Of a stretch of 20,286 nt of DNA, positions 15,415 through 20,286 are shown one piece after another. Location: the NCBI GenBank assembly GCA_030743445.1, contig JASLSL010000114.1:1-20286 (forward strand), written 5' to 3'. The notes beneath the pieces are model-generated. The model was not told where the DNA came from and did no database searches. It worked only from the letters and a program-made list of their open reading frames with translations. Each line of letters starts with the position of its first letter. Position 1 is the stretch's first letter. The stretch comes from Alphaproteobacteria bacterium. Its GTDB lineage: Bacteria > Pseudomonadota > Alphaproteobacteria > UBA8366. The position numbers and the translations under genes were made by a program.

Positions 15415-16804
15415 CGGGTCCGCCGATCAATTTGTCGGCGTCGGTTTCCGCGCTCGACGGTCCAGACGCCGCCTTGGCCTTGGCCTGGCGGCGGTCGCGG
15501 AAGCGGCGGCGCACCCGCTCGACCGCGATCTCGATCCGGGTCAGCAGGGCATAGCCGAGATCGACCAGCCACCCGGTCAGCCGCCGGGTCACGCGCCATT
15601 CGCGGAAGTAGACCAGGCGCAGCAGCCGGCCGATCGAATCGACCTGCCCGGCGGCGCGGTGCCCGGCCCGACGCGCGCTGTTCATCCAAAACGGGCTGGT
15701 GACCAGCGATAGCACCGTGACGGCGACGATCAGGCGGTGCAGCTCCCAATCGATGATCGCGTGGTCGATCGCGACCGCGCCCAGGACGAACGAGAACTCG
15801 CCGATCTGGGCCAGGAACAGGCTCGACAGGAACGCATGTTGCCAGGTCTCGCCGAGAAGCCGCAGCACGCCGGTGTTGAGCGCGGTCTTGAACACGGTGA
15901 CGAAGGCCCAGAGCACCAGCACCAGCCCGAGATTGCGCCAGATATAACCAAGGTCGACCAACAGCCCGATCGACAGGAAGAAGATCATCAGCAGGATCGA
16001 TTCGATCGGCTTGGCGGTCTCGAAGATGGAGTGACGTTGGCGGCTGCTGCCGACCACGAGACCGGCGAGGAACGCGCCGAACGGGGCCGAGAGCCCGACC
16101 AGGCCGGCGATCGCGGCGAAGGCGAAGCACCAGGTCAGCGCCGCCAAGGGCGTGAGGTCGACCTTGGCGAGCATCAGATTGGCCATCGGCAGGTCGATCT
16201 TGCGGCCACGGCTGAGCCGCTGGATCAGTAGTACCAATAGCCCGACCGCGAGGGCAACCTTGATCGGGACCCACCAATCGAATCCGCCGCCGGCCATACC
16301 GCCAACGATCAGCAGCATCGGCGCCACCGCCAAATCCTGGGCGATCAGCACGCCGACCGCGATGCGCCCGACCCGCTGGCGCAGCGCGCCGACGTCCTCC
16401 ATCATCTTGACCCCGACCGCGGTGCTGGAGAGCGCCAGCACGAAGGCGAACAACACCGCGTGGGAAAGCGGCCAACCGAGCCAGCCGCGCAGGATCAGCA
16501 TCACCACCAGGCTGGCGCCGAGCTGCAGAGCCATCGACAGGACCGCGATGCGCCACATCCGCTGGAAGCTGCGCAACGACAGCTCCATGCCGACGAAATA
16601 GAGCAGCATCAGCACGCCGAGCTCGGCCAGTGCGGCGATCTGCTCGCGGTCGGCGACGAAGCCGAAGCCGGAAGGACCGAGGATCACGCCGGCGAGGATA
16701 TAGCCGACGATCGGCGGCTGGCGGAGCCGTGTCATCGCCATGCCGCAGAGCGTCGCCGCGATGGCGACGATGGCGATGCCGGTGAGTTCGAGCCCGCCCT
16801 CCAT
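15407..16804 (-). CDS. CPA2-family monovalent cation:proton antiporter
   Basis: A KefB/RosB-like integral membrane antiporter, probably exchanging K+ or Na+ for protons. The 465 residues contain about 12 hydrophobic segments up to residue ~385. Family motifs are QPPIVGYILAGVILGPSGFG (29-48), LGVLMLLYFVGMELSL (62-77), LALSSTAVGVKMMEDVGALR, and VGVLIAQDLAVAPMLLI with the ion-site Gln156-Asp157 pair. The cytoplasmic tail (about 390-465) is basic and then acidic. It lacks the TrkA-N NAD-binding domain of full-length KefB/KefC, so nucleotide or glutathione gating like KefC is not expected. No Shine-Dalgarno is evident at the ATG. It shares a transcript with rnhB. Confidence 0.9.
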   Translation of the reverse strand: MEGGLELTGIAIVAIAATLCGMAMTRLRQPPIVGYILAGVILGPSGFGFVADREQIAALAELGVLMLLYFVGMELSLRSFQRMWRIAVLSMALQLGASLVVMLILRGWLGWPLSHAVLFAFVLALSSTAVGVKMMEDVGALRQRVGRIAVGVLIAQDLAVAPMLLIVGGMAGGGFDWWVPIKVALAVGLLVLLIQRLSRGRKIDLPMANLMLAKVDLTPLAALTWCFAFAAIAGLVGLSAPFGAFLAGLVVGSSRQRHSIFETAKPIESILLMIFFLSIGLLVDLGYIWRNLGLVLVLWAFVTVFKTALNTGVLRLLGETWQHAFLSSLFLAQIGEFSFVLGAVAIDHAIIDWELHRLIVAVTVLSLVTSPFWMNSARRAGHRAAGQVDSIGRLLRLVYFREWRVTRRLTGWLVDLGYALLTRIEIAVERVRRRFRDRRQAKAKAASGPSSAETDADKLIGGPDA

Positions 16805-16850
16805 GAGAGCGGCAAGGTATCACAAACCGCGGCTCGTGACTCGTCCTTGG

Positions 16851-16873
16851 AAAAGGTGCCAGGCACCTTTTTT
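16851..16873. repeat. GGTGCC-A-GGCACC palindrome with flanking A/T runs, copy R1
   Basis: AAAAGGTGCC-A-GGCACCTTTT is a perfect 10+1+10 palindrome (16851-16871) continued by two more T residues. It lies 47 bases upstream of the antiporter ATG. Related palindromes occur at 19456-19486 and 19542-19573. With A and T runs on opposite sides, it could terminate transcription in either direction, but its place between a promoterless-looking gap and a start codon argues for a dispersed repeat. Confidence 0.7.
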
Positions 16874-16902
16874 ACTTTGTCATTGGACAATTGAAGATGA
16901 CC

Positions 16903-17020
16903 GTCATTCCCGCGCAAGCGGGAATCCACGCCTGAGCATAGCCGACAAATGCGGTATCGCGCGTGTCCCGAGTCTCAGGCATGGATTCCGGATCGGCGCT
17001 CGCGCGCCGTCCGGAATGAC
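16903..17020 (-). repeat. composite palindromic repeat, copy 2 (inverted relative to copy 1)
   Basis: This 118-base element has the same plan as 4147-4263 but in the opposite orientation. It is bounded by GTCATTCC and GGAATGAC, with an ATTCCCGC/GCGGGAAT hairpin at 16906-16925 and a longer ATTCCGG/CCGGAAT hairpin at about 16985-17017. Over 16903-16952 it matches copy 1 at 45 of 50 bases, including the non-palindromic stretch GCATTTGTCGGC, so shared origin rather than chance palindromy is supported. It sits between the radical SAM gene's stop and the antiporter's start. Confidence 0.85.
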
Positions 17021-17028
17021 AACGAAAA

Positions 17029-18120
17029 CTAAGCCCCGAACAGGTCGAGCTGGTCCCCGGCGCGCTCGGGGCGGCGGAAGCGCGAGGTGTCGAGGTCGTG
17101 GACCCTTTGGGCGAGGCCGTAACGGCGGAGCGCCAGTTGGAAGCGTTGGCGCAGCAGCTCGGCGTATTCGCCGCTGCCCGTCATGCGCTCGCCCCAGTTC
17201 GAAGTGTAAATCTCGCCGCCATGCATCTGGCGCATCAGGCCGAGCACGTGGCGCGCCCGGTCCGGATAGTGGGCCTCGAGCCACTCGGCGAAGAGGCCTG
17301 CGATCTCGCGCGGCAGGCGCAGCACGATGTAGTTCGCCGAGCCCGCCCCTTCGCCCGCGGCGGCCTCGAGGATCGCCTCGAGCTCGAAGTCGTTGAGCGC
17401 CGGGATCATCGGCGAGGCCAGCACCGAGACCGGCACCCCGAGGGTCGAAAGCGAGCCGATAGTGGCGAGCCGCTTGCCCGGCGTCGGCGCCCGCGGCTCC
17501 ATCCGTCTAGCCAGCTTGTTGTCGAGCGTGGTGACCGAGATCGACACCGAGACTAGGCCCTTCGCCGCCATGTCACGCAAGATATCAGCGTCGCGCAGCA
17601 CCAGGGTCGACTTGGTGACGATCGCCACCGGATGGTCGTGCGCCGCCAGCACCTCGAGGATCCGGCGGGTCAGTTTCTGCTCGCGCTCGACAGGCTGGTA
17701 GGGATCTGTGTTGGCGCCGAGCGCGAGGATTCCGAGCCGGTACTTCGGGTCGGCGAGCTCTTCCAACAGGCGTTCCGGCGCATCGGGTTTGTGAAACAGG
17801 CGGGTTTCGAAATCGAGCCCCGGAGAGAGACCGAGATAAGCGTGGGTCGGCCGGGCGAAACAGTAGATGCAGCCGTGCTCGCAGCCCTTGTAGGGGTTGA
17901 TCGAGCGGTCGAAGGGCACGTCGGGCGATCGGTTCCGGGTGATGATGCGCCGCGTCGTATCGACCTCCAGGGTCGTTCGCGGGGCCTCGGGCTCCTCGGC
18001 CTCCCGTGCCTCGCTCCAGCCGTCGTCGACCGCAATCCGCTCGGCCGGCTCGAAACGGCCGGTGCGGTTGCTGACGGCGCCGCGTCCCTTCTGCGGCAGA
18101 TCGGGAAGTGCGTTCATCAT
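17029..18120 (-). CDS. PA0069-family radical SAM protein (COG1533, SplB-like)
   Basis: A radical S-adenosylmethionine enzyme of the group annotated as DNA-repair-photolyase-like; its substrate is not known to me. The cluster motif CEHGCIYC (C-x3-C-x2-C) supplies Cys80, 84 and 87, in SINPYKGCEHGCIYCFARPT. Other family marks are KGRGAVSNRTGRFE near the start, LGANTDPYQPVEREQKLTR, SVSISVTTLDNKLARRMEPR and VLASPMIPALND. I choose the ATG at 18120 (363 residues), with GGTGGG just upstream. An in-frame ATG at 18156 would place a LexA box inside the coding sequence. SOS control plus family annotation suggests a DNA-damage role, but that is inference. Confidence 0.88.
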   Translation of the reverse strand: MMNALPDLPQKGRGAVSNRTGRFEPAERIAVDDGWSEAREAEEPEAPRTTLEVDTTRRIITRNRSPDVPFDRSINPYKGCEHGCIYCFARPTHAYLGLSPGLDFETRLFHKPDAPERLLEELADPKYRLGILALGANTDPYQPVEREQKLTRRILEVLAAHDHPVAIVTKSTLVLRDADILRDMAAKGLVSVSISVTTLDNKLARRMEPRAPTPGKRLATIGSLSTLGVPVSVLASPMIPALNDFELEAILEAAAGEGAGSANYIVLRLPREIAGLFAEWLEAHYPDRARHVLGLMRQMHGGEIYTSNWGERMTGSGEYAELLRQRFQLALRRYGLAQRVHDLDTSRFRRPERAGDQLDLFGA

Positions 18121-18135
18121 CTTGCCCACCATATA

Positions 18136-18150
18136 GAACAAAGATAGAAC
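18136..18150 (-). promoter_or_regulatory. LexA (SOS) box of alphaproteobacterial type
   Basis: The minus strand reads GTTCTATCTTTGTTC, an exact GTTC-N7-GTTC direct repeat, the known alphaproteobacterial LexA site. It lies 15 bases upstream of the chosen start (18120) of the radical SAM gene. TTGAAT just upstream and TATATG (18130-18135) just downstream could be -35 and -10 with the box filling the 15-base spacer, although that spacing is short. The divergent glycosyltransferase gene starts 55 bases away on the other strand. Confidence 0.75.
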
Positions 18151-18205
18151 ATTCAAGTGTTTCCGTGCAGTCGCAAGTCCCCGGGCGGCGTGCTAAGACT
18201 GCCTT

Positions 18206-18892
18206 ATGGGCCGACTCAGCATCGTCATCCCGACATTCAACGCCGCCGGCGGCTTGGCCCGGACGATCGCGTCGCTTTACGACTTCAACGCGCTCGACCT
18301 GATCCACGAGGTCGTGGTCGCCGACGGCGGCTCAACCGACGAGACCCAGATAATCGTCGAGGAGACCGGCGCGCGCCTGATCGCCGTCGAGCGCGGGCGC
18401 GGCAGCCAGCTCGCGGCGGGCGCGGAAGCGGCGCGCGGAGCCTGGCTGTTGTTCCTGCACGCGGACACCGCGCTCGAGGCGGGTTGGCACAAGGTCGTCG
18501 GCGACTTCATCGCGGCGGGCGCGAACCGGGAGCGTGCCGGCTATTTCCGCTTCGCGCTCGAGGACGGGGTCGTCGCGGCGCGACGATTGGAGCGCATTGT
18601 CGCCTGGCGCTGCAGGATGCTCGGCCTGCCCTATGGCGACCAAGGGCTGTTGATCTCGCACACGCTTTACGACCGGGTCGGCGGCTACCGGCCGTTGCCG
18701 TTGATGGAGGATGTCGATCTGGCGCGCCGGCTGGGCCGGCGGCGGCTCGTCGCCCTCGGCCACCGGGCGGTGACCTCGGCCAAGCGCTACCGCGAGGAAG
18801 GGTACATGCTACGGCCGGCGCGCAATTTGCTGTGCCTCGCGCTCTACTATCTCGGTCTGCCGCCGCGCGCGATCCAAAGGCTTTACGGGTGA
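18206..18892 (+). CDS. family 2 glycosyltransferase, TIGR04283 type
   Basis: A GT-A-fold glycosyltransferase whose acceptor cannot be told from sequence. The 228 residues show the GT2 opening LSIVIPTFNAAGGLARTIAS, the nucleotide-binding VVVADGGSTDET (DGGSTD at 40-45), the metal-binding FLHADT (84-88, in place of DXD) and an ED pair at 168-169 in RPLPLMEDVDLARRL, where the catalytic base is expected. No membrane anchor precedes the domain; the tail includes a short hydrophobic patch (about 207-219). TIGR04283 members are often named after arsenosugar clusters, but no arsenic gene is visible here. It overlaps the next gene by four bases. Confidence 0.88.
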   Translation: MGRLSIVIPTFNAAGGLARTIASLYDFNALDLIHEVVVADGGSTDETQIIVEETGARLIAVERGRGSQLAAGAEAARGAWLLFLHADTALEAGWHKVVGDFIAAGANRERAGYFRFALEDGVVAARRLERIVAWRCRMLGLPYGDQGLLISHTLYDRVGGYRPLPLMEDVDLARRLGRRRLVALGHRAVTSAKRYREEGYMLRPARNLLCLALYYLGLPPRAIQRLYG

Positions 18893-19449
18893 GGCGGACC
18901 CTGATCATCTTCGCCCGGGCGCCGCGGCTCGGCGTGGTAAAAAAACGACTCGCGGCGGAAATCGGCGATGTCGAGGCGCGGCGCGTCTACGAGACGTTGC
19001 TCCGGGAAACCGTCCGCCGGCTCGCCGCCGACCGGCGTTGGCGCACCGAGGTGGTCGCCACAAGGGAATCCTATCGCTGGCCGCGCCATTTGCCCCGCCG
19101 GGACCAGGCGAGGGGCGGTCTCGGCCGGCGCATGGCAGAGGCCCTCCGAGGCGCCCCGCCGGGGCCGGCGGTCCTGGTCGGCACCGACATTCCGGACTTG
19201 GCGCCACGTCACGTCGAACGCGCTTTCCGGGCCCTCGGGTCGAACAAACTGGTGTTCGGGCCGGCCGCGGACGGCGGCTATTGGCTTGTGGGTGTGCGTG
19301 ACCGGAAGGCGCTGGCCGGCCTCTTCCGCGGCGTGCGGTGGTCGACCCGCCATGCGCTTGCCGACACGCTCGCCAATATCCGACCGGGCGTTAGCCACGC
19401 GCTGGTCGACACGCTCGCCGATTTGGACGAGGCCAAGGATTTGCGCTGA
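18889..19449 (+). CDS. TIGR04282-type (DUF2064) nucleotidyl/glycosyltransferase-like protein
   Basis: A short GT-A-fold protein (186 residues), commonly found next to TIGR04283 glycosyltransferases; its reaction is unknown. The GTG start at 18889 overlaps the upstream TGA (GTGA, 18889-18892), with AAAGG upstream, so the pair should be translationally coupled. Family marks are IIFARAPRLGVVKKRLA (6-22), LVGTDIPDLAPRHVERAF (96-113) and VFGPAADGGYWLVGV (122-136). It is at the short end for the family; the region after residue 60 looks trimmed. A 10-residue similarity inside the C-terminus (HALADTLANI at 155 and HALVDTLADL at 170) may be a small duplication. A strong palindromic terminator follows directly. 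Confidence 0.85.
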   Translation: MRRTLIIFARAPRLGVVKKRLAAEIGDVEARRVYETLLRETVRRLAADRRWRTEVVATRESYRWPRHLPRRDQARGGLGRRMAEALRGAPPGPAVLVGTDIPDLAPRHVERAFRALGSNKLVFGPAADGGYWLVGVRDRKALAGLFRGVRWSTRHALADTLANIRPGVSHALVDTLADLDEAKDLR

Positions 19450-19455
19450 GCGCCA

Positions 19456-19486
19456 AATAAAAAAGGCGCCAGGCACCTTTTTTATT
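19456..19486. terminator. palindromic, probably bidirectional terminator (repeat copy R2)
   Basis: AATAAAAAAGGCGCC-A-GGCACCTTTTTTATT forms 15-base arms with a single mismatch. A runs precede and T runs follow the GC stem, giving an intrinsic-terminator form on both strands. It begins seven bases after the TIGR04282 stop and also faces transcription coming from moaB. The core belongs to the same palindrome family as 16851-16873 and 19542-19573. Confidence 0.75.
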
Positions 19487-19521
19487 CTCTCAATTCATTG
19501 ATATCGTTGAGTAATAAAAGT

Positions 19522-19573
19522 TGTCAGGCTCCTACTTAATTGGTGCCTGGCACCTTTTCTTGGCACCTTTTTT
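19522..19573. repeat. GGTGCCTGGCACC palindrome with half-site and imperfect partner, copy R3
   Basis: GGTGCCTGGCACC (19542-19554) is followed by T4 and then a half-site GGCACC plus T6 (19562-19573). Upstream, GTCAGGCTCC (19522-19531) is an imperfect inverted match (8 of 10) to GGTGCCTGGC, separated by an AT-rich loop. Read on the minus strand the region directly follows the moaB stop and could serve as its terminator. It looks like a cluster of partly degraded REP-like units. Confidence 0.55.
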
Positions 19574-19578
19574 AAGAA

Positions 19579-20106
19579 CTACTTCTCCAGCAGCCGCGGC
19601 ATCAGCTCGACGAAATTGCACGGCCGGAAGCGGATGTCGAGCTGGTGGTGCAGGATCTCGTCCCAGGCGTCGCGGCAGGCGCCGGTCGAGCCCGGCAGGG
19701 CGAACAGATAAGTGCCGTTGGCGACACCCGCCGTGGCCCGGCTCTGGATCGTCGAGGTGCCGATCTTCTCGAAGCTGACCCAGCGGAACAGCTCCCCGAA
19801 GCCGGGGATGTCCTTCTCCGAGACCCGCTCCATCGCCTCCGGCGTCACGTCGCGCCCGGTGACCCCGGTGCCGCCGGTCGCGATCACGCAGTCGATCTTC
19901 GGATCGTCGATCCATCGCTGCAGTTGCGCCGCGATCGTGTCGGCCTCGTCCTTGACGATCGCGCGGTCGGCGAGCTTGTGGCCGTCGCCTTCCAGGCGCT
20001 CGACCAGGGTGTCGCCGGAGCGGTCGTCGTCGAGCGTGCGCGAGTCCGAGACCGTCAGGACCGCGATGTTGACCGGGATGAAGTCTATTTTCTCGTCAAT
20101 CGCCAC
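19579..20106 (-). CDS. moaB: molybdenum cofactor biosynthesis protein B
   Basis: A MoaB/MogA-fold protein expected to bind or adenylylate molybdopterin during molybdenum cofactor synthesis. I favour the GTG at 20106 (175 residues, AIDEKIDFIPVNIAVLTVSD), with AAGG nine bases upstream. An ATG at 20142 would add 12 residues encoded inside the upstream gene without a ribosome site. Motifs are VLTVSDSRTLDDDRSGDTL, the molybdopterin-binding ATGGTGVTGRDVTPEA (76-91) and STIQSRATAGVANGTYLFAL followed by PGST. It overlaps the 3' end of the transglycosylase gene by 11 bases. No other Moco gene is in the window. Confidence 0.93.
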   Translation of the reverse strand: MAIDEKIDFIPVNIAVLTVSDSRTLDDDRSGDTLVERLEGDGHKLADRAIVKDEADTIAAQLQRWIDDPKIDCVIATGGTGVTGRDVTPEAMERVSEKDIPGFGELFRWVSFEKIGTSTIQSRATAGVANGTYLFALPGSTGACRDAWDEILHHQLDIRFRPCNFVELMPRLLEK

Positions 20107-20286
20107 GGGTCGCGACCTTGGTATCGTTGTCGTCGAGCCCATTGTAGCGCGGCCAATCGCCGGCGGCGACCGTGTCGAGAGACGGCGCCGGCTGGCCGAG
20201 GCGGTGACGATAGATCCAAAGGTTGGTCATGACGCGTTCGATGAAAAGCCGCGTCTCGCGCGACGGGATGCTTTCGATGAAGAGCA
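20096..20286 (-). CDS. lytic transglycosylase (Slt-type), C-terminal end only
   Basis: The frame is open to the window edge and ends with TGA at 20096, giving the last 62 residues. The segment LFIESIPSRETRLFIERVMT followed by NLWIYRHRLGQP matches the end of the SLT catalytic domain, where (E)SIPxxETRxYVxRVxxNxxxYR is the family pattern. These periplasmic enzymes cleave peptidoglycan between MurNAc and GlcNAc. The N-terminal superhelical part and catalytic glutamate lie outside the window, so the subtype is undecided. It overlaps moaB by 11 bases on the same strand. Confidence 0.8.
   Translation of the reverse strand, partial: LFIESIPSRETRLFIERVMTNLWIYRHRLGQPAPSLDTVAAGDWPRYNGLDDNDTKVATRGD

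Noticed and set aside
17029..18120. Spore photoproduct lyase
   Set aside because: The C-x3-C-x2-C motif and SplB-like label are shared, but alphaproteobacteria do not form spores and the KGRGAVSNRTGRFE head is that of the PA0069 family.
18938..18948. Run of seven A in the TIGR04282 gene as a frameshift or slippage site
   Set aside because: The frame stays in register with family motifs on both sides, so no programmed shift is needed. It is simply two AAA lysine codons after a GTA.
17029..19449. Arsenosugar cluster, suggested by TIGR04283 and TIGR04282 genes beside a radical SAM gene
   Set aside because: The radical SAM protein is of the PA0069 type, not ArsS, is divergent, and has its own LexA box. 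No ArsM or other arsenic gene is present.

Overview
This is a high-GC chromosomal window, almost certainly from an alphaproteobacterium and most like the Rhodospirillales. Four things point that way: a CcrM-type GANTC methyltransferase; an F0 ATP synthase operon with separate b' and b subunits and no F1 genes attached; a LexA box of the alphaproteobacterial form (GTTC, 7 bases, GTTC); and a DciA-type helicase-loader gene. Coding density is high. No gap without a gene exceeds about 225 bases. There are no RNA genes, CRISPR arrays or insertion sequences that I can see.

Layout. (1) 1-4120, + strand: the end of a glycine cleavage operon, gcvT (cut by the window edge), gcvH and a one-piece gcvP. 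(2) 4147-4263: a composite palindromic repeat between convergent genes. (3) 4281-7525, - strand: the F0 operon atpI-atpB-atpE-atpF'-atpF, followed by a small protein with folded ends and a long disordered Pro/Gln linker. (4) 7666-12377, - strand: smc, a DsbA-like thiol oxidoreductase and a DciA-family protein. (5) 12419-13540, + strand: mutY, divergent from dciA and convergent with ccrM. (6) 13602-16804, - strand: a CPA2 antiporter overlapping rnhB, then ccrM behind an AT-rich leader full of GANTC sites. (7) 16805-17028: a GGTGCC palindrome and a second, inverted copy of the composite repeat. (8) 17029-18120, - strand: a PA0069-type radical SAM protein with a LexA box at its promoter. (9) 18206-19449, + strand: two overlapping sugar-nucleotide/glycosyltransferase-like genes ending in a terminator palindrome. 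(10) 19579-20286, - strand: moaB overlapping the end of a lytic transglycosylase gene.

Most genes are housekeeping. Genome-maintenance functions are concentrated here: SMC, DciA, MutY, RNase HII, CcrM and a probably SOS-controlled radical SAM protein. I did not find an unmistakably new multi-gene system. The signals most worth following are regulatory: the LexA box at 18136-18150, the GANTC cluster at 14638-14798, the ccrM terminator buried inside the mutY reading frame, and the two families of dispersed palindromes.
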